A DNA stretch of 64,000 nucleotides, taken from positions 7,130,001-7,194,000 of the forward strand of contig NZ_RDTE01000003.1 of NCBI RefSeq assembly GCF_004125265.1, read 5' to 3'. The DNA comes from Streptomyces lydicus. GTDB lineage: Bacteria > Actinomycetota > Actinomycetes > Streptomycetales > Streptomycetaceae. The notes under the pieces were generated by a model. That model saw only the letters and a list, made by a program, of their open reading frames with translations, was not told the DNA's origin and ran no database searches. Positions 6,545 through 14,810 of the stretch are shown piece by piece (position 1 is the stretch's first letter; the number at the start of each line of letters is the position of its first letter). The translations under genes were made by a program, and so were the position numbers.

Positions 6545-9061
6545 TCACCGCCCCTCCGCGCCCGTGAAGTCCGCCTGGTCGTCGAGGTCTTCGAGGAGTG
6601 TGCCGAGGTCGGCCGGCGGGGCGGTCCCGGTGGTGGGGCCGAGCGGGAGTTCGGCCCAGATGATCTTTCCCTGGGCGGTGTAGCGGGTGCCCCACCGCTG
6701 GGCGTAGCGGGCGATGAGGAACAGCCCGCGGCCCCCCTCGTCGGTGGTCCGCGCATGGCGCAGGTGCGGGGTGGTGCTGCTGGCGTCCGAGACCTCGCAG
6801 ATCAGTTCCCCCGCGCGGATCATCCGCAGGCCGATCGGCCCGGAGGCGTGCCGGATGGCATTGGTGACCAGTTCACTGACGATCAGCTCGGTGGAGAAGC
6901 CCAGTTCTTCCAGGCCCCATTCGCGCAGCAGGCGGGCCGCGGTCCGGCGGGCCTCGCCGACCGCGGACGGGTCGGCGGGGATCTCCCACGTGGCCAGCCG
7001 GGTCCGGGGCAGGGCCCGGGTACGTGCCAGCAGCAGCGCCACATCGTCGACCGGCCGCCCGCCCGGCAGACCACTGGTCACCGTCTCGCAGATGTCCTCC
7101 AGCGGAGCCTGCGGATCGGCCAGCGCCTGCCGCAGCCTGGTGATCCCTCCGTCGAGATCGAGGGCCTTCCCCAGCAGCAGCCCGTTGGTGTAGAGGGCCA
7201 GCAGACTCCCTTCCCGCAAGGGCAGTTCGACGGATTCGAAGGGCATACCGCCCAGTCCGAGCGGCGGGCCGGTCGGCAGATCCAGCAGCTTTCCCGCGCC
7301 GTCGGGATCGACGAGCAGCGGCGCGGGGTGGCCGGCCCGGGCCAGGGTGCAGCGGCAGCTGACGGGGTCGTAGACGGCGTACAGGCAGGTGGCTCCGATG
7401 ACCCCGTCGTCGGCGTTCGCGTCGTGGGCGACCCGGTTGAGCATGTCGTCCAGATGCGCCAGCACCTCTTCCGGGGACAGGTCCAGGTCCGCGAGCGCCT
7501 GCACCGCGGCGCGCAGCCGCCCCATGGTGGCCGCGGCATGCACCCCGTGGCCGACCACGTCACCGACCACCAGCGCGACCCGGGCCCCGGACAGCGGGAT
7601 CACATCGAACCAGTCGCCGCCGACCCCGCTCAGCGAATCGGCCGGCAGATAGCGGTAGGCGGCCTCCACCGCGCACTGCTCGGGCAGATCGCGCGGCAGC
7701 AGGCTGTGCTGGAGGGTGAGGGCCGCGGTGTGCTCACGGGTGTACCGGCGGGCGTTGTCGATGGATATCGCGGCGCGGGCGACGAATTCCTCGGCGAGCA
7801 CCAGGTCGTCGGGCTGGAACGGCCCGGTGGCCTGCCAGCGGGCGAACGTGGCCGCTCCCAGGAAGACGCCCCGGGCCCGCAGCGGCACCACCATCAGCGA
7901 GTGGAAGCCCAGAGTCCGCAGATGCGCCGCCTGGACCGGGTCCTCGTCCGGCCGGTCGCCCTCGGCGGGATCCAGCGTCCGGAGCAGCGTGGACTCGCCC
8001 CGGGTGAGGCTCGCCACCACGGGCGCCGACGGGGGATAGGCGGCCGGCTCCCCGATGGCGACCACCGCCTCGGGGCAGCCCTCGTGGACGGACTGTGCTC
8101 CCGCCCGGCGCATGGTCAGCAGCTCCGCCGCATCCAGCGGGCCGGGCGCCGCCTCCTCCCCGGAGAGCAGCGCATCGAGCAGATCGACGGTGACGAAGTC
8201 GGCGAGGTCCGGCACCGCCGCATCGGCGAGTTCCTGTGCGGTCCGCCAGACGTCCAGTGAGCTGCCGATGTGCTCCCCTGCCTTGTTCAGCAGCGCCATC
8301 CGCTGCCGGGCTCGGTAACCCTCCGTGACATCGAGGACCATGTAGCAGATGCCGAGCACCTGCCCCGCCTCGTCCTCCATCCGGAAGAACGACGTGGAGT
8401 AGGCGTGCTCCCGCTCGGGATCGGACTGCGGGTGCCCCAGGTACTCGTAGCCGACCGAGGGGGTGCCGGTGCGCAGCACCCGGCGCATCTCCGCCTCGAT
8501 GGCCTCCACGGCCAGGCCCGGCTGCACCTCCCCCAGGCGCTTGCCGAGACGCTGCTCGCGGCTGGTACCGCCCATCCGCTCCAGGGCGTCGTTCAGCCAG
8601 ATGAACTGCAGATCGGCGTTGACCATGGCCACACCGATCGGCGACATGCCGAGAATGCCCTCCAGAAACGACCGGCTCGCCCCTGACCACGGCGTCCGGT
8701 CCATCTCTGCGGCAAGGACGAGACGCGAGAAGCCGTTGTGGGCATCCATCACCGGCAGCACACGGAACTCCAGGTCGAGCCGGTGCCCGTCCTTGTGGCG
8801 TACGGCCTCCAGCCCGCTCCAGCCGTCCGCCGACGCCAGCCGGCTCTGCCACCTGCTGTGCTGTTCCGGGCCGGCGCCCACCCCGGCGAAGAGGTCCGCC
8901 AGCGGCCGGCCGACGGCCTCGGACACCGGATAGCCGAGAAGCCGCTCGGCGCCCGCGGTCCAGCCCTGCGCCACCCCCGCGCGATCGGCCATCACCACGG
9001 CCGTCCGTGTGAGGTCGAAGACTCCGTCTCCGGAGAGACGGCTGCTCTGGGAAGCATTCAT
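6545..9061 (-). CDS. PAS-PAS-GAF-SpoIIE phosphatase with C-terminal HATPase (RsbU/RsbW-like)
   Basis: 838 residues. In order: PAS at about 15-120 ('VVMADRAGVAQGWTAGAERLLGY'), PAS at 130-255 with a PAC end, GAF at about 265-435, a PP2C-type SpoIIE phosphatase at about 445-665 ('SGVGGDWFDVIPLSGARVALVVGDVVGHG', 'YTNGLLLG') and a GHKL HATPase at about 690-810 ('ELIVSELVTNAIRHA', 'GGRGLFLIARYAQRWG'). Such proteins dephosphorylate an anti-anti-sigma factor, and the HATPase resembles anti-sigma kinases, so one chain may carry both halves of a partner-switching module. No sigma factor or STAS gene is next to it. Cytosolic, no membrane segment. Signal and partners unknown. Confidence 0.9.
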   Translation of the reverse strand: MNASQSSRLSGDGVFDLTRTAVVMADRAGVAQGWTAGAERLLGYPVSEAVGRPLADLFAGVGAGPEQHSRWQSRLASADGWSGLEAVRHKDGHRLDLEFRVLPVMDAHNGFSRLVLAAEMDRTPWSGASRSFLEGILGMSPIGVAMVNADLQFIWLNDALERMGGTSREQRLGKRLGEVQPGLAVEAIEAEMRRVLRTGTPSVGYEYLGHPQSDPEREHAYSTSFFRMEDEAGQVLGICYMVLDVTEGYRARQRMALLNKAGEHIGSSLDVWRTAQELADAAVPDLADFVTVDLLDALLSGEEAAPGPLDAAELLTMRRAGAQSVHEGCPEAVVAIGEPAAYPPSAPVVASLTRGESTLLRTLDPAEGDRPDEDPVQAAHLRTLGFHSLMVVPLRARGVFLGAATFARWQATGPFQPDDLVLAEEFVARAAISIDNARRYTREHTAALTLQHSLLPRDLPEQCAVEAAYRYLPADSLSGVGGDWFDVIPLSGARVALVVGDVVGHGVHAAATMGRLRAAVQALADLDLSPEEVLAHLDDMLNRVAHDANADDGVIGATCLYAVYDPVSCRCTLARAGHPAPLLVDPDGAGKLLDLPTGPPLGLGGMPFESVELPLREGSLLALYTNGLLLGKALDLDGGITRLRQALADPQAPLEDICETVTSGLPGGRPVDDVALLLARTRALPRTRLATWEIPADPSAVGEARRTAARLLREWGLEELGFSTELIVSELVTNAIRHASGPIGLRMIRAGELICEVSDASSTTPHLRHARTTDEGGRGLFLIARYAQRWGTRYTAQGKIIWAELPLGPTTGTAPPADLGTLLEDLDDQADFTGAEGR

Positions 9062-9256
9062 CTGACCGGTCCAATGCCGGTCCCACCATGCGGCAGACGC
9101 TCTGTCCGGGGCGGCGCCGCCGCATCCGACCGGCCCCTACAACGGTACTCCCTCACCCTGTCCGGGCGCTCTTCCCTGCGCCCGCCGCAGGGCGTCCCCG
9201 GCCCGGCCGGAACGCGTCCACCCGGCGTTGTCAGTGGTCCCTGGCACCATCGGCGT

Positions 9257-9955
9257 ATGAGCACCGAAGCGCCCGCCGAACCGGCCCGCCGGCCCTCCGC
9301 CGACCTCTCCAACCTCCCTGCCGGAGAGGGGGAATCGGCCCTGCCGACCACCGACGCCGCCTACTGGGAAGAGGCCGCCGCCTCCTTCGACGACGAACCC
9401 GACCACGGCCTTCGCGACCCCGCCGTCCGCTCCGCCTGGGCCGCCCGGCTGCGCTCCTGGCTCCCGTCCGCTCCCGCCACCGTCCTCGACCTGGGATGCG
9501 GCACGGGAAGCCTGGCCCTGCTCGCCGCCGAGCAGGGCCACCGGGTCACGGGCGTCGACCGCTCCCCGCGCATGATCGCGCAGGCGCGCGGCAAGCTCGC
9601 GGGCCACGACGCCGCATTCCTGGTCGGGGACGCCGCCGAACCACCCGTGGGAGAGCAGCGGTTCGATGCCGTCCTGGTGCGCCATGTGCTGTGGGCGCTG
9701 CCCGGTCCTTCGGCCGTCCTGCGCCACTGGGCCGGGCTGCTCGCCCCCGGCGGGCGGCTGGTGCTGGTCGAGGGCCGCTGGGGCGAGGCCGAGCCGATCG
9801 GCATCCCGGCCGCCGAACTCACGACCCTGGTGGAGCCGTTGGCGGCGCACACCCGCGTCGAGGACCTTTCGCACGATCCGGTGCTGTGGGGCAAGGAGGT
9901 GGCTGACGAGCGGTATGCGCTGATCGCCGGGTTCCCGCCCGGCATACCGAAGTGA
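9257..9955 (+). CDS. Class I SAM-dependent methyltransferase
   Basis: 232 residues. Motif I 'VLDLGCGTGSLALLA' lies at about 75-89. The acidic motif II ends 'VTGVDRSPRMIAQA', then come 'FLVGDAAEPP' and the motif IV-like 'FDAVLVRHVLWALPGP' with 'LLAPGGRLVLVEGRWG'. This is the Methyltransf_11/25 fold, and the substrate is unknown. The ATG at 9257 has no ribosome-binding site; the upstream 'CACCAT' suggests leaderless translation. It is divergent from the SpoIIE-family gene and convergent with the tandem GNAT gene, only 22 bp from its stop. Confidence 0.87.
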   Translation: MSTEAPAEPARRPSADLSNLPAGEGESALPTTDAAYWEEAAASFDDEPDHGLRDPAVRSAWAARLRSWLPSAPATVLDLGCGTGSLALLAAEQGHRVTGVDRSPRMIAQARGKLAGHDAAFLVGDAAEPPVGEQRFDAVLVRHVLWALPGPSAVLRHWAGLLAPGGRLVLVEGRWGEAEPIGIPAAELTTLVEPLAAHTRVEDLSHDPVLWGKEVADERYALIAGFPPGIPK

Positions 9956-9977
9956 CCGGGCGGCGTGTCAGGGCGCG

Positions 9978-10913
9978 TCAGTCCGCCGCCCTTTCCCGCA
10001 CATACTGCCAGGTCGCGGCGAACGGCCGGTAGCCGAGGGTGTGGTTGATGGCGAGCATCGCGGTGTTGCCGGCGTCGTTGTGGGTGAAGGCCTCGGCGCA
10101 GCCCGCGTCCCGGGCGCGGCGGAGGGAGAAGACCTTGGCCAGATGGGCCAGGCCCCGGCCGCGGAAGGCGCGGCGGGTGCCGGTCATGGCGGAGAAGTAG
10201 CGGGTGTCACCGTCCGTTGCGGCCAGGGCGAAGGAGGCGATCTCCCCGTCCACGGTCACCACCGAGGTCAGGTCCGGATCGAGATGGGGGTGTTCCCAGA
10301 TATGCAGCAGCCAGTCCTCGTAGGCCATGGCGCCGGGGGGCACCTCGCCCGGTTCGTCGACGCTGACCTCGGTATCCGCGGCATGCAGCGGGCGCGGGTC
10401 GGCCTCGAAGTCCGCGCCGGTGTGCAGCCGGACGCCGGAGGGCAGCACGGAGGGGAGCGGCGGCGGGCCGCCCGCCGTGAGGTCGAGGCGCAGGTAGTGG
10501 GCCGGGCGGGCGCGGCGGTAACCGTGGCGCTCCGCGAAGGCCGCGGTGCCGGGCTCGTCGGCCGCCCAGGAGAAGATCCGGTCGGCACCGGCCGCGAAGA
10601 GGTGGTCCTCGGCCGCGGTCAGCAGCGCATGGCCGATGCCCCGGCCGCGGTGCCCGGGATGGACCTGAAGGGACACCGCGGCCCGGCCGGGGACCTCGGC
10701 GTCGTGCAGCACCCCCGCCTGGACCGCGCCGACGATCCTGCCGTCCCGGTGCGCGACGCACAGCCGCAGGCGCTGCGCCGCGGGGGCGGTGGAGACCTCC
10801 CAGGCGATGCCCTGCGGGGTGGCGAGCCGGCAGGGCAGAACGGCCCGCCGCAGGTCGGCGACTGCCTTGCCATCGGCGGGGCGGTAGTCGCGCACGGTAA
10901 CGGCAGACGTCAT
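9978..10913 (-). CDS. Tandem GNAT N-acetyltransferase
   Basis: 311 residues with two GNAT folds. The first (about 5-150) has the acetyl-CoA loop 'QVHPGHRGRGIGHALL'. The second (about 165-308) has 'TRRAFRGRGLAHLAKVFSLRRARDAG' and the late 'NHTLGYRPFA'. Double-GNAT proteins include mycothiol synthase MshD, but this one lacks enough landmarks to be called that, so the substrate is open. The ATG at 10913 has no clear ribosome site; TACCGT sits 8 nt upstream, possibly a leaderless promoter. Monocistronic. Confidence 0.85.
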   Translation of the reverse strand: MTSAVTVRDYRPADGKAVADLRRAVLPCRLATPQGIAWEVSTAPAAQRLRLCVAHRDGRIVGAVQAGVLHDAEVPGRAAVSLQVHPGHRGRGIGHALLTAAEDHLFAAGADRIFSWAADEPGTAAFAERHGYRRARPAHYLRLDLTAGGPPPLPSVLPSGVRLHTGADFEADPRPLHAADTEVSVDEPGEVPPGAMAYEDWLLHIWEHPHLDPDLTSVVTVDGEIASFALAATDGDTRYFSAMTGTRRAFRGRGLAHLAKVFSLRRARDAGCAEAFTHNDAGNTAMLAINHTLGYRPFAATWQYVRERAAD

Positions 10914-11271
10914 GACGGCGGACGGTACGCGCCGGTGCGCCGCTGTGCCACTTCTTTTTCCGCGCCCTCGATGGCTCTGCCGGGCGGTGTGCTCGCGAGC
11001 GGTGTGATTGCTCGTACCCGTCCGTCGGTGCGCTTCCGAGCGCTGCGCTCCCGACCGGTGCCGCTCCCGAACGGTGTCACCCCCCGATCAGCGCCATCCC
11101 TCCGAGGAGTGACACCTTCCCGCACGCCCCGTGTGCCTGACGCACAATGGATGCGACAAAACCGCGCACCGACGGACGGGTACGAGCACGGCAGGTTTCC
11201 CGGGGCCGAGACCCCAGGGCGACGGCCGCCACGTATCCGGCCGCCCCACCCACCGCACCAGGAGCGCCACC
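10914..11271. promoter_or_regulatory. Divergent promoter region GNAT / GntR-DDAH
   Basis: This 358-bp gene-free region between divergent genes contains an 8-bp inverted repeat, GGTGTCAC (11073-11080) and GTGACACC (11109-11116), with a 28-nt spacer. AGGAG for the GntR gene lies at 11260-11264. No confident promoter hexamers were identified. Confidence 0.4.
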
Positions 11272-11658
11272 GTGTCCCCGCAGACCTTGACCCTCACCAT
11301 CGATCCGGCGTCGGCCGCCGCGCCGTTCGAGCAGGTACGCACCCAGATCGCGGACCAGGCCAGGGAGGGCGGCCTCCCGGTCGGCTACAAACTCCCCACC
11401 GTCCGCGGCCTGGCCGAAGACCTCGGCCTGGCCGCCAACACCGTCGCCAAGGCCTACCGCGCCCTGGAGACCGACGGGGTGATCGAGACCCGGGGCCGCA
11501 ACGGCAGCTTCATCGCGGCGGCCGGGGAGGCCGCGGACAAGGAAGCCGCCGCGGCCGCCGAGAGTTACGCCCACCGTGCCCGGCGCCTCGGCCTGGACCA
11601 CCGTGCCGCCCTCGCCGCCGTCGAGAATGCCCTGCGCGCCGCCTACCCCGACGCCTGA
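11272..11658 (+). CDS. GntR family transcriptional regulator (YtrA-like, short)
   Basis: 128 residues. The start is the GTG at 11272, with AGGAG about 7 nt upstream; an ATG at 11131 gives an unlikely extension. The winged helix occupies residues 10-85 ('APFEQVRTQIADQAREGGL', 'YKLPTVRGLAEDLGLAANTVAKAYRALETDGVIETRGRNGSF'). Only a short helical tail follows, as in YtrA-type GntR proteins without a ligand domain. It precedes the dimethylarginine hydrolase-like gene by 72 nt on the same strand and probably regulates that unit and itself. The spacer holds seven copies of a 7-bp repeat. Confidence 0.88.
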   Translation: MSPQTLTLTIDPASAAAPFEQVRTQIADQAREGGLPVGYKLPTVRGLAEDLGLAANTVAKAYRALETDGVIETRGRNGSFIAAAGEAADKEAAAAAESYAHRARRLGLDHRAALAAVENALRAAYPDA

Positions 11659-11668
11659 GCCGCAGCCA

Positions 11669-11717
11669 CCACGCCCCACGCCCCACGTTCCACGCCCCAC
11701 GCCCACCGCCCCACGCC
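11669..11717 (+). repeat. 7-bp tandem repeat CCACGCC, seven units
   Basis: Seven consecutive heptamers fill the spacer between the GntR and amidinohydrolase genes. Five are exact CCACGCC, one is CCACGTT and one CACCGCC. The ribosome-binding site of the second gene follows directly. Confidence 0.85.
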
Positions 11718-11730
11718 CGAAAGGATCCGC

Positions 11731-12507
11731 ATGCCCAGCACGCACGCGCTCGTCCGCCGTCCAGGACCCCGCCTCGCCGAGGGGCTGGTCACCCATATCG
11801 AACGGCATCCGGTCGACCCCGTGCTCGCCCTGCGCCAGTGGGAGGCGTATGTCCAGGTGCTGCGCGACCACGGCTGGCACACCGTCGAGGCCGGCCCCGC
11901 CGACGACTGCCCCGATGCGGTCTTCGTCGAGGACGCCGTGGTGATGTTCCGCAATGTGGCGCTGCTCGCCCGCCCCGGCGCCGGTGTCCGCAGGGCCGAG
12001 GTGTCCGGCGCCCGCGCGGCCGTGGAGGCGCTCGGCTGCTCGGTCAACGAGATCCGGGAGCCCGGCACCCTCGACGGCGGTGATGTCCTGAAGGTCGGCG
12101 ACACCCTCTACGTCGGCCGCGGCGGCCGCACCAACGCCGAGGGCATACGCCAACTCCGCGCCGCCTTCGAACCGTTGGGCGCCCGGGTGATCGCCGTACC
12201 GGTGAGCCGGGTGCTGCACCTCAAATCCGCGGTGACCGCCCTCCCGGACGGCACCGTCATCGGCTATCCGCCCCTGGTCGACGACCCCGCCGCGTTCACC
12301 CGTTTCCTGCCCGTCCCCGAGGAATCCGGCGCCCATGTCGTCCTGCTCGGCGGCGGCAGCCTGCTGATGGCCGCCTCCGCCCCCAGGAGCGCGGAGCTCT
12401 TCGCCGACCTGGGATATCAGCCCGTCGCCGTGGACATCAGCGAGTTCGAGAAGCTGGAGGGCTGCGTAACCTGCCTGTCCGTACGGCTCCGCGAGCTGTA
12501 TGTCTGA
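11731..12507 (+). CDS. Dimethylarginine dimethylaminohydrolase (DDAH)-like amidinohydrolase
   Basis: 258 residues of the pentein superfamily. 'DDCPDAVFVEDAVVMF' carries the substrate-binding acidic residues, 'LDGGDVLKVGDTLYVG' is the family loop, His163 sits in 'VLHLKSAV', and the nucleophile is most likely Cys248 in 'EGCVTCLS' close to the end. DDAH converts N-methylated arginines to citrulline plus methylamines, in the cytosol. The length matches bacterial DDAH. GAAAGGAT lies upstream of the ATG at 11731. It follows gntR, and the two probably form one unit. An arginine deiminase-like activity on another guanidine compound is possible. Confidence 0.87.
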   Translation: MPSTHALVRRPGPRLAEGLVTHIERHPVDPVLALRQWEAYVQVLRDHGWHTVEAGPADDCPDAVFVEDAVVMFRNVALLARPGAGVRRAEVSGARAAVEALGCSVNEIREPGTLDGGDVLKVGDTLYVGRGGRTNAEGIRQLRAAFEPLGARVIAVPVSRVLHLKSAVTALPDGTVIGYPPLVDDPAAFTRFLPVPEESGAHVVLLGGGSLLMAASAPRSAELFADLGYQPVAVDISEFEKLEGCVTCLSVRLRELYV

Positions 12508-12576
12508 CGGGGCGTCACCCCGGGTGGCTCGTGTGCCTGCCCAGGCCGTACCCCCGGCCGTGCCTATCGTGGCGCC

Positions 12577-13539
12577 ATGAGCAACCTCGACCTCAGACCC
12601 GCGCCCCATCCGTGCGGCGGCAACGGCCGTACGGGCCCGGTCCGCGATGTCCAGCCCGGCAAGCAGGTGCCGCTCGGCGAGAGCACCGTCGTCCGCAGAC
12701 TGCTGCCGAACCTCGGCCGGCGGATGGTCGGCGCCTGGTGCTTCGTCGACCACTACGGTCCCGACGACATCGCCGGTGAGCCCGGGATGCAGGTGCCGCC
12801 GCACCCGCACATGGGCCTGCAGACCGTCAGCTGGCTGCGCGAGGGCGAGGTGCTGCACCGCGACAGCCTCGGCAGTCTGCAGACCGTACGGCCCGGGGAG
12901 CTGGGCCTGATGACCTCGGGCCGGGCCATCGCCCACTCCGAGGAGTCACCGTCCGGCCATGGCCGCCTTCTGCACGGCGCCCAGCTGTGGGTGGCGCTGC
13001 CCGGCGGACACCGTGACACCGCACCGGCCTTCGAGCACCACACCGAACTCCCGGTGATCACCGGCGGTGGCGGACTGTCCGCCACCGTCGTCCTGGGCGA
13101 GCTGGCCGGCGCCACCTCACCCGGCACCACCTACTCCCCGCTGGTGGGTGCCGACCTCACGCTCGCCGCGGGCGCGGACGCCCGCCTGCCGGTCGACCCC
13201 GACTTCGAATACGCGGCGCTGGCCATCTCCGGCGAGAGCGAGGTCGACGGGGTGCGCCTCGCCCCCGGCGCCCTTCTCTACCTCGGCTGCGGACGCGGCG
13301 AACTGCCCCTGCGCGCCGACTCCGACAGCAGCCTGATGCTGCTCGGCGGCGAGCCGTTCGAGGAGCGGATCCTCATGTGGTGGAACTTCGTGGGGCGTTC
13401 GCAGCAGGACATCGAAGAGGCCCGCGACGCCTGGATGTCGGGCTCCCGCTTCGGCGAGGTGCACGGCTACGACGGCGAGCGGTTGCCGGCCCCCGACCTC
13501 CCCGCGGTGCCCATGAAACCGCGGGGCCGGGTGCATTGA
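12577..13539 (+). CDS. Pirin family protein
   Basis: 320 residues, a bicupin. The metal site of the N-terminal cupin is suggested by 'VPPHPHMGLQTVSWL' (about 74-88) and 'SGRAIAHSEESP'. The C-terminal pirin domain ends 'ERILMWWNFVGRSQQDIEEARDAW', a highly characteristic stretch. Pirins are metal proteins with quercetinase or regulatory roles, and the substrate here is unknown. The ATG at 12577 lacks a ribosome site; TATCGT ends 6 nt upstream, so a leaderless message is plausible. It stands alone and is convergent with the AAA ATPase gene 31 bp away. Confidence 0.9.
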   Translation: MSNLDLRPAPHPCGGNGRTGPVRDVQPGKQVPLGESTVVRRLLPNLGRRMVGAWCFVDHYGPDDIAGEPGMQVPPHPHMGLQTVSWLREGEVLHRDSLGSLQTVRPGELGLMTSGRAIAHSEESPSGHGRLLHGAQLWVALPGGHRDTAPAFEHHTELPVITGGGGLSATVVLGELAGATSPGTTYSPLVGADLTLAAGADARLPVDPDFEYAALAISGESEVDGVRLAPGALLYLGCGRGELPLRADSDSSLMLLGGEPFEERILMWWNFVGRSQQDIEEARDAWMSGSRFGEVHGYDGERLPAPDLPAVPMKPRGRVH

Positions 13540-13570
13540 CGGGGCGGGCGGCACACACCCGGTCAGAGGT

Positions 13571-14683
13571 TCACAGGTAGAGCCCCGCATCGGCACCCGA
13601 GTCCTGGGGCGGGACCGAGGCGGGCCGGGTGCCGCGCCGCAGTGCGTACAGTTCGGCGAGCGAGGCGCCCTCGCGTCCGATGCCCTGCTCCGTGCCGAGC
13701 CAGCGCACGGCCTCCGGGCGGGTCAGCGGCCCGACCTCGATCCGGGCCAGACAGCGGCCGGGGCGGACCACCGCCGGATGCATCCGTTCCAGATCCTCGT
13801 TGGTGGTCACCCCGACCAGGACGTTACGGCCCTGGCCCAGCAGTCCGTCCGTCAGATTGAGCAGCCGCGACAGCGCCTGGCCCGCGGCGTGCTTGGCCTC
13901 GCCGCGGATCAGCTCGTCGCAGTCCTCCAGGAGCAGCAGCCGCCAGCGGCCCTTGCCGGTGCTGTCGTCCTCGCCGATCGCGATGTCCATCAGATAGCCG
14001 ACGTCGTGGAACAGCCGCTCCGGGTCCAGGACGCAGTCCACCTGGCACCAGTCGCGCCAGGAGCGGGCGAGCGTGCGCAGCGCGGAGGTCTTGCCCGTAC
14101 CGGGCGGGCCGTGCAGCAACAGCAGCCGTCCGGCGATCTCCTCGGGCGCCACCTTCATCAGCCGGTCCATGGCGTCGGCCACCGGCGCGGTGTAGTTGGG
14201 CCGGATCTCCTCCCAGGTGCCGGCCGAGATCTGCCGGGACGTGCGGTGCGGTCCGCGACGCGGTGAGAAGTACCAGAAGCCCATCGCCACGTTCTCCGGC
14301 TGTGGCTCCGGTTCGTCCTGCGCACCGTCGGTGGCCGCGCCCAGCACCTTCTCGGCCAGCTCGTCGGTGACGGCGGTGACCGTCACATCGGCGCCGCGGT
14401 TCCAGCGCGAGACCAGCAGGGTGAAACCGTCGCCCTCGGCGAGCGTGGCGCTGCGGTCCTCGTCCTTCGCCGAGCGCAGGACCCGTGCGCCCGGCGGCAG
14501 CAGTGTCAGGCCGGACTTCACCCGGTCCAGGGACCGGCCGCGGGCGAACGGCTGTTCTCCCTTCGCGAATCGCCCCAGGAAGAGCGCGTCGACGACATCG
14601 GCGGGCGCATCGCTGTCGTCCATGGTCAGCCGGAGCGGAAGGGACTCCTCGGCGGCGGACGGCTGGACGTGATCGGCACACAT
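13571..14683 (-). CDS. AAA family ATPase, DUF5925-type
   Basis: 370 residues from the ATG at 14683; a GTG at 14701 and earlier starts are alternatives, and none has a good ribosome site. The N-terminal domain (about 1-150), with 'DVVDALFLGRFAKGEQPFARG', is the DUF5925-like part as I recall it. The ATPase core has Walker A 'GPPGTGKTSALRTLA' (about 192-206), Walker B 'RLLLLEDCDELI', sensor 1 'VLVGVTTNEDLERMHPAVVRPGR' and an arginine finger. Such proteins are conserved in Streptomyces with no assigned role. Cytosolic, no neighbours on its strand. A role as a chaperone-like remodeller is inference only. Confidence 0.83.
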   Translation of the reverse strand: MCADHVQPSAAEESLPLRLTMDDSDAPADVVDALFLGRFAKGEQPFARGRSLDRVKSGLTLLPPGARVLRSAKDEDRSATLAEGDGFTLLVSRWNRGADVTVTAVTDELAEKVLGAATDGAQDEPEPQPENVAMGFWYFSPRRGPHRTSRQISAGTWEEIRPNYTAPVADAMDRLMKVAPEEIAGRLLLLHGPPGTGKTSALRTLARSWRDWCQVDCVLDPERLFHDVGYLMDIAIGEDDSTGKGRWRLLLLEDCDELIRGEAKHAAGQALSRLLNLTDGLLGQGRNVLVGVTTNEDLERMHPAVVRPGRCLARIEVGPLTRPEAVRWLGTEQGIGREGASLAELYALRRGTRPASVPPQDSGADAGLYL

Positions 14684-14797
14684 GCCGCCATGATCTGTCA
14701 CAGCCGTCCGCCGCGTACACGGATTATCCCGGTGTTTTCCCCGCACCAGAACAGAACTGTTACTCAGAAACTCGGGCGTAGCGGGTGGTTCGCTGGC

Positions 14798-14803
14798 TAA
14801 TCT
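14798..14803 (+). promoter_or_regulatory. -10 element of a probable leaderless promoter
   Basis: TAATCT ends 7 bp before the GTG at 14811 and there is no Shine-Dalgarno site, the usual arrangement for leaderless genes in Streptomyces. No convincing -35 was found. Confidence 0.5.
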
Positions 14804-14810
14804 GCCCATT

